Numbered from the stretch's first letter, positions 24,260-34,125 are shown. The stretch is DNA of 64,000 nucleotides from JBGMEA01 sp041447245 (GCA_041447245.1 JBGMEA010000012.1:62001-126000); one strand, 5' to 3'. Numbers and translations are program-made. The notes: generated by a model not told the origin, from the letters alone.

Positions 24260-26380
24260 TTATTGCAGATTTGCAAATGTCCGTTGTATGACATAGTAAG
24301 CGGGTTTCAGACGTTCGTGATAGGTCGGGGTGTCCCATCCTTCCCAGGAGTAAGATGCCATATTCGTATGCAGGTTCGTGTTGTCGGATGTGATGCCGAA
24401 CCAGAACCTGTCAGCCGTGGTGGTTGTGATGGCGTTTTTCGTATAAAAATCATCCAGTATTTGTTTGGAAGACGGGTCGGAAACCGAAAGCAGCAGCCAT
24501 GGAATCCGAATTTCGACGGTGCCGTTTCCCGCGCAGAAGTCAGCGAGGGAGGAATAATCATCCGCATTCGGATCGGCATTCCCATATGCAAGCGCTCCGG
24601 TATCGAATTTACGGAAATCGACTGTTTCTCCCGTGATCGGCAGAACCAGTTTTCTGCTCAGGGCAAGGTAGATCGGATCGAAGATGCCGCTGTTGACGGT
24701 TTCTCCGGCAGGATTGCGTTCAATCTGATTGTTTTGCACGGCGTACATGTAGTAAAAAACATCGTAATAGGAATCCACAAGAATTTTTGAATTCTCTTTT
24801 CCGTTCAGAATCAGAAGAAAATCGGCGCCGCGTTCAAATGTAAGATCTCCGTAGGATGTGTTTCCCTGATCGGCAATCGTGTCGATGGGAATGTAGAGCG
24901 TGTCCGAATTGAAATCATAGGAGTCCGATTGAATCATCAGATAGAGATATTTTTCATCGGATTTCACAGACAGACTGCAGGTGTCGGAAGCTGCCAGCAG
25001 ATCGTCCGAAGTCCATTCGGAAATGTCTCCGTCAATGGTGCACACCGATGAATTTTCTCCCGGATCGAATGCGAGCAGTCCGAAACTCTGCTCGTTCGTC
25101 TGCGCATCCGACCAGTAAGCACGGCGGTCAGCCAGTGTGAGATCGGCTGTATTCCATGTTTTTTTAAACCACTCATCCTGCCATGCGAAGATGATTGCAC
25201 CCATCATATTTTCGTTATGGATTTCCGATACGAGATCGGACAGGATTTCACCCTGCTTGGTTTCGTCAATATGCCCCTGATTGTAGCCCGACAGTTCGTT
25301 GACGTGCGCGATGCCCCTTGATGCGGGGATGCCGACTTCGGCAACCAGCACCGGCATGGTGTGATGGGCATTGAGTTCGCTCAGATATTGCGCATAAGTG
25401 TCGGTAACGGATGAGTCTTCCGGAAAGCTGAAAAAGTCCGGATAATACGGATATATATGGTAGGATGCAAACAATCCCGGCTCGAACGACGCAGTCGCCC
25501 GCAAGTGCTCCATATCCACCGACACCGCGTCTTCCACCGATGGATTCGGTTCGTTTGCGTGTGTCAGCGGATCGGTGGTGACCCAGTTGTTGATTGCAAG
25601 CGGATGCTGCATCCGATAGGATTCGGTTTCGTAAGAGATCACCCGGTCGGCGACTTCCGCCAGAAACACTTCGAACGGGCTTGCGTTCGTAGTGTACAGA
25701 TATGCACCGTTATATGCGGTTTTATCGGGATGGTTCTGATTGGTGCCGAGCACAAAATCAGCGGACCATTCAATGCCGAGAATCCATCCGATGACATACT
25801 GCGAGACATCGGCGGTATATTTTCCGCCCGCATAACCCGATTGCAGCGGGATGTCGGCATTCCCGTGGATGGCATCCACGATCTGCGTCGCTTCCGTGAG
25901 AAATTGTTGCTCGATCTGTGCATCATTCGCGTAAGCGTCGTTATATTTCCCGATCAGTTCTTCGTTGACCCACGCGCCGTGAATGAGATAAATCGGGTTA
26001 TCCCGCCCGCGGTTGAATGTTTCGAGTGCGGAATAGAAACATGGCATTTGCAGCGTATAAACACGGATGACATTCGCATTCATGTCTGCGATATATTGAA
26101 ACCAGCGAAGATAATCTTCTTCCGTGATACCGAATTCTCCGGGAAAATATCCGGGTTTTGTCGCACCGATATTCACACCTTTGAGAAAGGTGCTGTTCCA
26201 GGATGCTCCGTCGTAAACAGTAAAAGTTTTTCCGTCAACTTTTGCACAATAAGAAATCCCCGTATCGGATCGGTATAAAAGCGGAGGATTGATGCATTGC
26301 TGCAAAAAAGGGATCAGCATGAACCAAATCAGAGAGAGTGCACCGATGAACAGAAAATATCCGGCAATGAATTTTTTCAT
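24260..26380 (-). CDS. Membrane-anchored glycoside-hydrolase-like protein with carbohydrate-binding domain
   Basis: A 706-residue protein. An N-terminal hydrophobic segment (about residues 5-27) acts as signal anchor. Residues about 45-400 look like a TIM-barrel of the glycosidase clan A type: KGVNIGATKPG, NVIRVYTLQMP, an acid/base candidate in GIEWSAD (near 203) and a nucleophile candidate in VAEVGIPASRG (near 348). The C-terminal part starts with IDGDISEW (near 447) and resembles a family-9-like carbohydrate-binding or DOMON domain. It is exported and probably trims, binds or releases the polysaccharide made by the linked glycosyltransferase. GGAGAGG precedes the ATG. It is the first gene of the three-gene unit. 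Confidence 0.8.
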   Translation of the reverse strand: MKKFIAGYFLFIGALSLIWFMLIPFLQQCINPPLLYRSDTGISYCAKVDGKTFTVYDGASWNSTFLKGVNIGATKPGYFPGEFGITEEDYLRWFQYIADMNANVIRVYTLQMPCFYSALETFNRGRDNPIYLIHGAWVNEELIGKYNDAYANDAQIEQQFLTEATQIVDAIHGNADIPLQSGYAGGKYTADVSQYVIGWILGIEWSADFVLGTNQNHPDKTAYNGAYLYTTNASPFEVFLAEVADRVISYETESYRMQHPLAINNWVTTDPLTHANEPNPSVEDAVSVDMEHLRATASFEPGLFASYHIYPYYPDFFSFPEDSSVTDTYAQYLSELNAHHTMPVLVAEVGIPASRGIAHVNELSGYNQGHIDETKQGEILSDLVSEIHNENMMGAIIFAWQDEWFKKTWNTADLTLADRRAYWSDAQTNEQSFGLLAFDPGENSSVCTIDGDISEWTSDDLLAASDTCSLSVKSDEKYLYLMIQSDSYDFNSDTLYIPIDTIADQGNTSYGDLTFERGADFLLILNGKENSKILVDSYYDVFYYMYAVQNNQIERNPAGETVNSGIFDPIYLALSRKLVLPITGETVDFRKFDTGALAYGNADPNADDYSSLADFCAGNGTVEIRIPWLLLSVSDPSSKQILDDFYTKNAITTTTADRFWFGITSDNTNLHTNMASYSWEGWDTPTYHERLKPAYYVIQRTFANLQ

Positions 26381-26567
26381 AACCTCTCCAGGGATATCGG
26401 AGAATTCCGATTTGTAGTTCGAAACGAAACGGTGTGCAAATGCAGGGAAACCGTTGCATTATCTTATTATTCGGCAGATATGCGACAAAATTAAATAAAA
26501 TCTTGAATTTCGAAACATTTGCAAACAACAATTGTTTTCCATTATTCTGATAATAGCACAAGGTCAT

Positions 26568-26594
26568 AAAAAAACACATGGTTTGCATGTGTTT
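26568..26594 (-). terminator. Terminator of the trp-aroF operon
   Basis: A 9-bp stem AAACACATG/CATGTGTTT followed by TTTT and more T on the minus strand. It overlaps the last base pairs of aroF including the stop codon. Confidence 0.85.
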
Positions 26595-27606
26595 AAATCT
26601 GTTTGCCTTCAAATCGGACGCGGCGGACGATCTCTTTCATCAGATCATCAAACTGTGTCGGATTCAGAGACTGAGCCCCGTCGCATAGCGCATGTTCGGG
26701 ATCGTTGTGTGTTTCGATGAGCAGTCCGTCCGCACCGATGGCGACGGCAGCTTTGGAAAGGGAGGGTACAAGGCTGCTGATACCCGCTGCATGGCTCGGG
26801 TCTACAATGACGGGAAGGTGGGATTTTTGTTTCAGAATCGATACGGCGGACAGATCCAGCGTATTTCTCGTCATGGTTTCGAACGTGCGGATACCGCGTT
26901 CGCACAGGATGATTTGACTGTTCCCTTCGGAGATGATGTATTCGGCACTCATCAGGAATTCTTCGATGGTGTTGGCAAAGCCGCGCTTGAGGACGACCGG
27001 CTTATCAAGCTTGCCGACTTCCTTGAGCAGGTCGAAATTCTGCATGTTTCTGGCACCGATCTGGATGACATCCACTTCTTCAAACAGCGGGAGGTGGGAG
27101 ATGTTCATGACTTCGGAAACGATGGGAAGTCCCGTTGCTTTCTTTGCGAGAAGAAGCAGACGGATGCCCTCTTCGTGCAGTCCCTGGAAAGAATAAGGTG
27201 AAGATCGCGGCTTGAATGCTCCGCCGCGCAGCATGGTTGCCCCGCTTTGTTTGACTGCGCGGGCTACCGTAATGATCTGCTCTTCGCTTTCCACGGAACA
27301 GGGACCCGAGATCACGTGGAAGAAACCTTCCCCGAGGGTGACATTCCCGATCCGAATGAGCGTGTCGTCGGGGTGCGCGGTGCGGTTGACGCCTTTATAC
27401 GGCTCGGTTACACGTTTGGCATATTCGACGATATCGTTGGTTTCCACGATCCGCTCCATATCGATGCTTGCCGTGTTGCCGATGAGACAGACGACGGTAT
27501 GCTCTGTGCCGATGCTCAAAAAGGTAGAAAAACCTTCCGCTTCGATTTTTTTCACAAATGCGTCGAGCTGTTCTTTCGGTGCGTTTTTTCTGATGACAAA
27601 TACCAT
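26593..27606 (-). CDS. aroF: 3-deoxy-7-phosphoheptulonate (DAHP) synthase
   Basis: A 337-residue type I-beta DAHP synthase. A ferredoxin-like N-terminal domain (about residues 1-70) precedes the catalytic barrel with GPCSVES, GGAFKPRSSPYSFQG, EVMN, QIGARNMQNF, KRG, ILCERGIRTFE, DPSHA and ETH. It condenses phosphoenolpyruvate and erythrose 4-phosphate, the first step of the shikimate pathway. The N-terminal domain usually gives feedback control by aromatic amino acids. It is the last gene of the trp operon, 9 nt after trpA, so tryptophan starvation also raises entry into the common pathway. Confidence 0.95.
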   Translation of the reverse strand: MVFVIRKNAPKEQLDAFVKKIEAEGFSTFLSIGTEHTVVCLIGNTASIDMERIVETNDIVEYAKRVTEPYKGVNRTAHPDDTLIRIGNVTLGEGFFHVISGPCSVESEEQIITVARAVKQSGATMLRGGAFKPRSSPYSFQGLHEEGIRLLLLAKKATGLPIVSEVMNISHLPLFEEVDVIQIGARNMQNFDLLKEVGKLDKPVVLKRGFANTIEEFLMSAEYIISEGNSQIILCERGIRTFETMTRNTLDLSAVSILKQKSHLPVIVDPSHAAGISSLVPSLSKAAVAIGADGLLIETHNDPEHALCDGAQSLNPTQFDDLMKEIVRRVRFEGKQI

Positions 27607-27615
27607 ATTTTCACC

Positions 27616-28392
27616 TTACATTCCGGCGAGTGCGGCTTTCATGCTTCGGACATAGTCCTCCACAATCGGGACGCTCTGCCTGCCGTGTTCTTCCACCAAT
27701 CTGACGATGGCGCTGCCGACGATCACACCGTCCGCGACGGCTGCCATCTGCTTTGCCTGCTGCGGCGTGGAGATGCCGAACCCGACTGCGCACGGGATAT
27801 TTTGAGACGCTTTCACGTGAGAAACCATGGCTCCGATATCGGTGGTGATTTCACTGCGGACACCCGTAACACCGAGGGAAGATACGCAGTAGACAAATCC
27901 CTGTGCCTCTTTGGCGATGGTTGTGATGCGCTCTTTGGACGTCGGTGCGATGAGGGAGATGAGATCGATTCCGTATTGCGCACAGGAGGGCAATAACTCG
28001 TCTTTTTCTTCAAACGGAAGATCGGGGACAATGACGGCGTCGATGCCGGTTTCTTTGCATTTGCGCATGAACTTTTCCGAACCGTATACGAAAATGGGAT
28101 TGATGTAGGTCATGAGTGCCAGCGGCACATCGGTGACTGTCCTGACCCGTTTGACGAGATCGAATATTTTGTCGGTGGTCGTACCCGAAGCGAGTGCCCG
28201 TTCGTCGGCGCGTTGGATTACAATGCCTTCCGCAACAGGATCGGAAAACGGAATGCCGATTTCGATGAGATCGGCGCCTGCGTTTGCCATAGCCAGAATG
28301 AGACGTTCCGTCGTTTCGAGATCGGGATCGCCCGCCGTGACGAACGGGATGAATGCTTTGCCGTGGTCGAATGCTTTTTTTGTGTTACTCAT
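27616..28392 (-). CDS. trpA: Tryptophan synthase alpha chain
   Basis: A 258-residue TIM-barrel protein with the catalytic glutamate in LIEIGIPFSDPVAEG (about residues 40-54) and the phosphate-binding GFGIS and VGSAIV near the end. It cleaves indole-3-glycerol phosphate to indole, which passes to TrpB. It overlaps the trpB stop by 8 nt. Confidence 0.97.
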   Translation of the reverse strand: MSNTKKAFDHGKAFIPFVTAGDPDLETTERLILAMANAGADLIEIGIPFSDPVAEGIVIQRADERALASGTTTDKIFDLVKRVRTVTDVPLALMTYINPIFVYGSEKFMRKCKETGIDAVIVPDLPFEEKDELLPSCAQYGIDLISLIAPTSKERITTIAKEAQGFVYCVSSLGVTGVRSEITTDIGAMVSHVKASQNIPCAVGFGISTPQQAKQMAAVADGVIVGSAIVRLVEEHGRQSVPIVEDYVRSMKAALAGM

Positions 28393-29569
28393 GAATTGTT
28401 ATCCCCCTGTATCTCGCAATGGCTGCCACGTCTTTGTCTCCGCGGCCGGACAGATTGATGACGATGATTTGATCTTTTCCCATCGTCGGCGCGAGTTTTC
28501 TGGCATACGCCACAGCGTGAGCGCTTTCGATGGCGGGAATGATGCCTTCCAGTCTGGAAAGATATTCAAACGCATCGACGGCTTCGTCGTCCGTAATCGG
28601 GACATACTGCGCGCGGTTCGTATCGTGCAGGTGCGCGTGTTCCGGTCCGATGCCCGGATAATCGAGTCCTGCGGAAATGGAATAGACGGGAGCGATCTGT
28701 CCGTATTCGTCCTGACAGAAGTAGGATTTCATGCCGTGAAAAATGCCGAGCGATCCGTTGGCGATGGTTGCGGCATTCTGCGGGGTATCCACTCCGTGTC
28801 CAGCGGCTTCACAGCCGATGAGACGGACGTCGGTATCTCCAATGAAATCATAGAACAGTCCCATGGCATTGCTGCCGCCCCCGACGCAGGCGAGCAGGGC
28901 ATCGGGGAGTTTCCCTTCCGCTTTCATTATTTGAGTGCGTACTTCTTTGCCGATGATGCTTTGGAAATCCCGTACGATGGTCGGAAACGGGTGCGGTCCC
29001 ATGACGGAGCCTAGCACATAATGCGTGTCGTCGATGCGGCTCGTCCATTCTCGGAACGTCTCATTAACGGCATCTTTCAAGGTCATGGTACCCGAAGTGA
29101 CGGCATTGACTTTTGCGCCGAGCAGCTCCATGCGGTAGACGTTGAGCGATTGACGCTCCGTGTCTTCCTTTCCCATGAAAATTTCGCATTCCAGATCCAT
29201 CAGCGCCGCGGCAGTCGCCGTTGCAACGCCGTGCTGTCCGGCTCCCGTTTCCGCGATGATTCTGGTCTTGCCCATTTTTTTTGCAAGCAGAGCCTGTCCG
29301 AGCACGTTGTTGATTTTGTGCGAGCCGGTGTGGTTCAAATCTTCCCGTTTGAGATAGATTTTCGCGCCGCCGAGATCGTCGGTCATTCGCTTCGCATAAT
29401 ACAACAGGGAAGGACGTCCCGCATACTCCGCGAACAGATCATTCAGTTCTTTTTGAAATGCGGGGTCTTTGCTGTAATGCTCATACGCTTCTTCGAGTTC
29501 GATGAGCGCATTCATGATCGTTTCGGGGATATACTGTCCGCCGTGTATTCCGAATCTTCCTTTTTTCAT
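28385..29569 (-). CDS. trpB: Tryptophan synthase beta chain
   Basis: A 394-residue PLP enzyme of normal length. The PLP lysine lies in NHTGSHKINN (near residue 85), and the cofactor phosphate loop GGGSNAMG and ETGAGQHG are present. It joins indole and serine to make tryptophan. This is the TrpB1 form that pairs with TrpA. The start overlaps the trpF stop (ATGA). Confidence 0.97.
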   Translation of the reverse strand: MKKGRFGIHGGQYIPETIMNALIELEEAYEHYSKDPAFQKELNDLFAEYAGRPSLLYYAKRMTDDLGGAKIYLKREDLNHTGSHKINNVLGQALLAKKMGKTRIIAETGAGQHGVATATAAALMDLECEIFMGKEDTERQSLNVYRMELLGAKVNAVTSGTMTLKDAVNETFREWTSRIDDTHYVLGSVMGPHPFPTIVRDFQSIIGKEVRTQIMKAEGKLPDALLACVGGGSNAMGLFYDFIGDTDVRLIGCEAAGHGVDTPQNAATIANGSLGIFHGMKSYFCQDEYGQIAPVYSISAGLDYPGIGPEHAHLHDTNRAQYVPITDDEAVDAFEYLSRLEGIIPAIESAHAVAYARKLAPTMGKDQIIVINLSGRGDKDVAAIARYRGITIHE

Positions 29570-30180
29570 ATAATACTCCTGACCGTCTGCACGATCCGTT
29601 TGATTTTTTCTCTGTCTTTATATCCATCCGTTTCCGCGCCGCTGCTGACATCGACGCAGTAAGGACGGCAGGTTTTGATCGCTGCTGCGATGTTTTCCTC
29701 GTTCAGTCCGCCTGCGAGGAAGTACGGTTTTTCGATAGAGGGGATCAGTCCCCAGTCGAAGGTTATCCCGCTGCCGCCGTAAGCATCTTTTTGGTAGGTG
29801 TCGAGAAGCAGATAATCGCAGGGAAAATGTTCCGCCGACAGGATATCTTGTCGGCTTGCGACCCGAACGGCTTTGATGATTGGCAGTCCGCATTCCGAGC
29901 GAAGCGTTTCGGTGTATTTCTCCGATTCGTCTCCGTGAAGCTGAATCAAATCAATGATGCCGTCCGAGCAGATATCCATGATTTCATGCAAGGTTGCGTT
30001 GACGAAAACTCCCACCGATAAGATATTCGGGTCGAGCAGATGTTTGAGTTCCCTCGCTGTTTCTTTTGTGATCCGCCGTCTGCTTTCGGCAAAGACAAAG
30101 CCGATATAATCGGGCATTGCCTCATTCACGGCGGCGATATCTTCCGATCTGCGCAGTCCGCAGATTTTAATCTTGGTCAT
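29566..30180 (-). CDS. trpF: Phosphoribosylanthranilate isomerase
   Basis: A 204-residue TIM barrel with KICGLRRSEDI near the N-terminus (catalytic cysteine), LHGDES in the middle and the DVSSGAE phosphate-site end. It converts phosphoribosyl-anthranilate to the ribulose form. It is a separate protein, not fused to TrpC. Its start overlaps the trpC stop. Confidence 0.96.
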   Translation of the reverse strand: MTKIKICGLRRSEDIAAVNEAMPDYIGFVFAESRRRITKETARELKHLLDPNILSVGVFVNATLHEIMDICSDGIIDLIQLHGDESEKYTETLRSECGLPIIKAVRVASRQDILSAEHFPCDYLLLDTYQKDAYGGSGITFDWGLIPSIEKPYFLAGGLNEENIAAAIKTCRPYCVDVSSGAETDGYKDREKIKRIVQTVRSII

Positions 30181-30959
30181 TTGCTTGCTCCTTTGAGTGC
30201 ACGCAGTGCCGCCTGTCTGTCTTCGCTGCGCATAAGCGTTTCTCCGATGAGCACCGCATCGACCCCCGAGGATGCGAGCAGTGCAATGTCTTCGGGAGTC
30301 TTGATGCCGCTTTCCGCGACGAATATGCGGTCGTTCGGCACCAGATTTCGCAGACGGATGCAGGTGTTCAAGTCAACCTCGAAGGTGCGCAGATCGCGGT
30401 TATTCACGCCGATGATGCGGGCGCCTGCTTGCAGAGCGGAATGGACTTCCTCTTCCGAATGCGCTTCCACGAGCGCGGAAATGCCGAGGTCATCGCATAT
30501 CGCAAGATAGTTGCGCAGCGTGTCGGTGTCGAGCAGTGAACAGATGAGCAGAACGGCATCCGCGTCGATTATTTTGGCTTCGTAAATCTGATAATCATCC
30601 ACCGTAAAATCCTTGCGGAGCACCGGGATGGAAACCGTTTGGGCGATTTCCGTCAGATAGCGGTCATTTCCCAGGAAATAGTCCGGTTCGGTGAGCACCG
30701 AAATCGCGGAAGCTCCCGCCTGTTCATAATCGCGCGCAATATCAAGATAAGGGAAATCGGGTGCGATAAGCCCTTTACTGGGAGACGCTTTCTTTACTTC
30801 GCAGAGAAATGAAAGTCCGTCTTGCGACAGTGCCCGCTCGAATCGGAACTCGCCTTTCGGAAGAAGAGATGCGGCTCGGATCAGCTGTGATTTCGGCAGT
30901 CGGGTCTTTGCTGCTTTCACCCGTTTTTTTGTCGAAGCGGCAATGGTGTCCAGAATCAT
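30177..30959 (-). CDS. trpC: Indole-3-glycerol phosphate synthase
   Basis: A 260-residue barrel with the family block EVKKASPSKGLI (residues about 53-64), VLRKDF, GVNNRDL and ESGIKTPEDI. It closes the indole ring in the fourth step of the pathway. The start overlaps the trpD stop. Confidence 0.97.
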   Translation of the reverse strand: MILDTIAASTKKRVKAAKTRLPKSQLIRAASLLPKGEFRFERALSQDGLSFLCEVKKASPSKGLIAPDFPYLDIARDYEQAGASAISVLTEPDYFLGNDRYLTEIAQTVSIPVLRKDFTVDDYQIYEAKIIDADAVLLICSLLDTDTLRNYLAICDDLGISALVEAHSEEEVHSALQAGARIIGVNNRDLRTFEVDLNTCIRLRNLVPNDRIFVAESGIKTPEDIALLASSGVDAVLIGETLMRSEDRQAALRALKGASK

Positions 30960-31972
30960 TCCGCAACCTCATGGGTCGCTTTGATAAATGACTGCATTTT
31001 TTCGAGCGCTTTGCCGCTGTCGATCATGTCCGCGGCAAGTTTGATGCCGTCGGCAAACGTTTCGGATTTGCCCGCGATCACAAAGCAGGCTGCGGAATTG
31101 AGCAGCACGATATCCCGTTTCGGCCCTATAGCCCCGCCGAGGATTTCCTTTGCGATGACTGCGTTTTCTTCGGCGTCTCCTCCTGTAAGGTCTTCGGGCT
31201 TGCACAGGGACAGTCCGTATTCTCTGGGATCAAGAACAAAGTCTGTCAGTTTTCCGTCTTTCAGTTCGCATCCGTGCGTGGCGGATGTGAGCGAGATTTC
31301 GTCCAGTCCGTCATCTCCGTGCACGACCATGGCACGTTTGACGCCGAGATTGGAAAGCACTTTTGCCATCGGCTCGATGAGCGCTTCATCATAGACGCCG
31401 AGCAGCTGCAGCGGTGCGCCCGCAGGGTTGGCAAGCGGTCCGAGAATGTTGAAGATCGTTCGGGTGCCCATTTCTTTTCTGACGGGAGCGGCGTATTTCA
31501 TGGATGCGTGATAAACCGGTGCGAACATAAAACACAGTTCGGTTTGATCGAGTACCTGTGCGCTCTGTTCGGCGCTCAGATCCAGCTTTGCGCCGAGTGC
31601 TTCGAGCAAATCAGCCGCGCCGCATTTGCTGGAAACGCTTCGGTTGCCATGTTTCGCGACGGGTATGCCCGCCGCGGAAACGACAAAGGAGGAGACCGTC
31701 GAAATATTGAACGTGAACGATTCGTCTCCGCCCGTGCCGACGATGTCGATGACTTCTTTATTGTGCACAAGCTTGACGCTTTTTTCTCTCATGACAGCGG
31801 CACATGCCGTGATTTCATCGATGCTTTCGCCTTTAATGCGAAGCGCGGTGAGGAATGCGGCAATCTGCGCGTTGGTCGCGTCTCCGCTCATGATCTCGTC
31901 CATCACTTGTTTTGCCGTGTCGTATGGCAGGTCTTCGCCTTTGATGAGTGTGTTCAGTGCTTCTTTAATCAT
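30956..31972 (-). CDS. trpD: Anthranilate phosphoribosyltransferase
   Basis: A 338-residue enzyme with the substrate-binding GTGGD motif (about residues 80-84), KHGNRSVSSKCGAADLLEALG and the NPAGAP segment. It joins anthranilate to phosphoribosyl pyrophosphate. It overlaps the trpG stop by 8 nt. Confidence 0.97.
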   Translation of the reverse strand: MIKEALNTLIKGEDLPYDTAKQVMDEIMSGDATNAQIAAFLTALRIKGESIDEITACAAVMREKSVKLVHNKEVIDIVGTGGDESFTFNISTVSSFVVSAAGIPVAKHGNRSVSSKCGAADLLEALGAKLDLSAEQSAQVLDQTELCFMFAPVYHASMKYAAPVRKEMGTRTIFNILGPLANPAGAPLQLLGVYDEALIEPMAKVLSNLGVKRAMVVHGDDGLDEISLTSATHGCELKDGKLTDFVLDPREYGLSLCKPEDLTGGDAEENAVIAKEILGGAIGPKRDIVLLNSAACFVIAGKSETFADGIKLAADMIDSGKALEKMQSFIKATHEVAE

Positions 31973-32552
31973 GTTGTTCCCCTTTATTGATTGATAAAAA
32001 ATTGTTCATAATCATTTCTCCGCCAACCGTGAGAATCGACTCGGGATGAAACTGAAGGCCGTAGAGATTGCAGTCTTTGTGTTTGACCGCCATAACTTCT
32101 CCGTCGACATCTTCCGCAATCACTGTCAGGCAGTCGGGAATGGTGTCCCGTTTGGCGATGAGCGAATGGTATCGCGCTGCGCCGATATGTTCCTCCATGC
32201 CCGCAAAGATCGGAACGGAAGGATCAATTTTAATGATGCTCTGTTTGCCGTGCATCAGCTGCACCGCATGGGTGATGGTGGCACCGAAGGTTTCACAGAT
32301 CGCCTGATGTCCGAGGCATACCCCGAGGATCGGGATTTCCCGATACAGTTCCCGAATGACCGCTTCGCACACGCCTGCATCTTTCGGATAGCCGGGTCCC
32401 GGTGAGAGGATGATGTGGGAAGGCTTCATCCTTCGGATTTCCTCTACTGTCATTTCATCGTTGCGGATCACTTGTATATCAGGATTGATACCGCCCGCAA
32501 GTTGGACGAGGTTGTAGGAAAAACTGTCGTAGTTGTCGATTAAGAGAATCAT
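31965..32552 (-). CDS. trpG: Anthranilate synthase glutamine amidotransferase component
   Basis: A 195-residue class I glutamine amidotransferase with DNYDSFSYNLVQ at the N-terminus, the nucleophile in GVCLGHQAI (about residues 77-85) and the His/Glu pair in FHPESI. It supplies ammonia to TrpE. The same protein could also serve folate synthesis (PabA), since no separate pabA is seen here. It overlaps trpE by one base. Confidence 0.95.
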   Translation of the reverse strand: MILLIDNYDSFSYNLVQLAGGINPDIQVIRNDEMTVEEIRRMKPSHIILSPGPGYPKDAGVCEAVIRELYREIPILGVCLGHQAICETFGATITHAVQLMHGKQSIIKIDPSVPIFAGMEEHIGAARYHSLIAKRDTIPDCLTVIAEDVDGEVMAVKHKDCNLYGLQFHPESILTVGGEMIMNNFLSINKGEQHD

Positions 32553-34009
32553 CAGCCGTTCACCTCGCTTGCGTTTTTCAGCGCGTCGATCACCGCGCCT
32601 GCTTTGTTGCCGGATTCTTCGTATTCCTTTTCTGGAATGCTGTCGGCGACGATGCCGCCGCCTGCCTGCACAGTAACTTTTCCGTTCTTTTTGACTGCCA
32701 TGCGGATGGCGATGCAGGTGTCGAGATTGCCCGTGAAGTCGATGTATCCGATGGCTCCGCCGTAAATGCCGCGTGGGGAGGGTTCAAGTTCCTCGATGAT
32801 TTCACAGGCTCTGATTTTGGGTGCGCCCGACAATGTGCCCGCCGGGAGGATGGATTCCACCGCATCGCACGCGTCTTTATCGGAACGGATATTGCTTTCG
32901 ACGCAGGAGGTAATGTGCATGATTTTTGAGTAGCGGTGAATCATCATATAGTTCACGACTTCGACGGATTTGAAATCTGAAATCTTGCCGAGGTCGTTGC
33001 GTCCCAGATCGACAAGCATGTTGTGCTCCGAAAGTTCTTTTTCGTCCGCAAGCAGTTCGCGCTCCATTTCCAGATCTTCCTGCACGGTTTTTCCGCGTGG
33101 GCGGGAACCCGCAACGGGGAAGGTCGTCAGTCTGCCGTTTTGCAGGCGGACGAGCGTTTCCGGGGAGGAGCACATCAGCTCCGTGTCGTCCAGATTCATA
33201 TAGACCATATAGGGAGACGGGTTAGTCGTGCGCAGCACGCGGTATGCATTGATGAGGCTGTCTTCGTACGGGCTTTCAAAGCGTCTGGAGAGAACCACCT
33301 GAAAGATGTCTCCGTCCACGATATATTCCTTGGCACGCTGCACCGTCGCTTCGTACTGTTCTTTCGTGACATTGCAGGTAAACTCCGCTTTGGAGCGGGT
33401 CGGAAGTTTCGGCGGCTGCGCACCGTCGGTGATGATGCGCGCGATATGCTCCAGCTCCGAGACTGCTTTGCCGTAATTTTCCATGACGTGATCGGTGTTC
33501 ATATTGACGACGATACAGATTTTCTGCTTTAAGTGGTCGTAGGCGATGACTTTATCAAACAGCATCAGGTCATAGTCATCAAACTCGCTTTCTTTGATGC
33601 GAAGTTTCGGTTCTGCGTAGCCGATCATAGAGTAGGCGAAATATCCCACGAAGCCGCCCGTGAACGGAGGCATGCCGTCGATGCGCGGCGCATGATAGCG
33701 GGAGAGGATTTCCCGGATCACCGTCAGGGGTTTATCCGAAGTCACACTCGTCGTTTCCCCGTTGTCAATGGTGACGGTATGGTTTTTGCATTTCACCGTC
33801 AGAATCGGATCGAAGCCGAGGAAGGAATAACGGCTCCATGTTTCGCCGCCTTCCACGCTTTCCAACAGATAATGGCGTTTGCTGATCTGTGCGAGTTTTC
33901 TGATCAGGGTGATGGGGGTGATGACGTCGGCATAAATTTCCATGCAGACGGGGATGGTGTTGTATTCTTTCGCCAACTGTGTGATTGTGTCGCAATCGGG
34001 TCGAATCAT
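32552..34009 (-). CDS. trpE: Anthranilate synthase component I
   Basis: A 485-residue chorismate-utilising enzyme. The N-terminal part has LLESVEGGETWSRYSFLG, whose LLES serine is the usual site of tryptophan feedback inhibition. The catalytic part has GDIFQVVLSRRF, SPETL, PVAGSRPRG, HNMLVDLGRNDLG and the C-terminal AGGGIVADSIPEKEYEE. It makes anthranilate from chorismate. It is the first structural gene after the T-box leader. Confidence 0.96.
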   Translation of the reverse strand: MIRPDCDTITQLAKEYNTIPVCMEIYADVITPITLIRKLAQISKRHYLLESVEGGETWSRYSFLGFDPILTVKCKNHTVTIDNGETTSVTSDKPLTVIREILSRYHAPRIDGMPPFTGGFVGYFAYSMIGYAEPKLRIKESEFDDYDLMLFDKVIAYDHLKQKICIVVNMNTDHVMENYGKAVSELEHIARIITDGAQPPKLPTRSKAEFTCNVTKEQYEATVQRAKEYIVDGDIFQVVLSRRFESPYEDSLINAYRVLRTTNPSPYMVYMNLDDTELMCSSPETLVRLQNGRLTTFPVAGSRPRGKTVQEDLEMERELLADEKELSEHNMLVDLGRNDLGKISDFKSVEVVNYMMIHRYSKIMHITSCVESNIRSDKDACDAVESILPAGTLSGAPKIRACEIIEELEPSPRGIYGGAIGYIDFTGNLDTCIAIRMAVKKNGKVTVQAGGGIVADSIPEKEYEESGNKAGAVIDALKNASEVNG

Positions 34010-34080
34010 ATAATATTCCGGTTTTCATCCGATGGAAGATGAAATATCCTTTCCAGTATTTCAAGGGGGCTGAAAAACAA

Positions 34081-34114
34081 AAAAGCCTTTGTCTCCTAAT
34101 AAAAGGGACAAAAG
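34081..34114 (-). terminator. Terminator of the trp T-box leader
   Basis: On the minus strand GCTTTTGTC-CCT pairs with AGGAGACAAAGGC (12 bp, one bulged A), followed by TTTTTTG. It competes with the antiterminator next to it. Confidence 0.9.
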
Positions 34115-34125
34115 CCAAAACTTCT

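Noticed and set aside
26381..26530. Sigma-28-like GCCGAATAA upstream of the glycosidase-like gene
   Set aside because: It has an extra base within the -10 and no matching -35 element.
13648..34009. parS or Noc-binding sites
   Set aside because: Only half-site matches to ATTTCCCGGGAAAT (for example near 16350) and none to the parS palindrome were seen.
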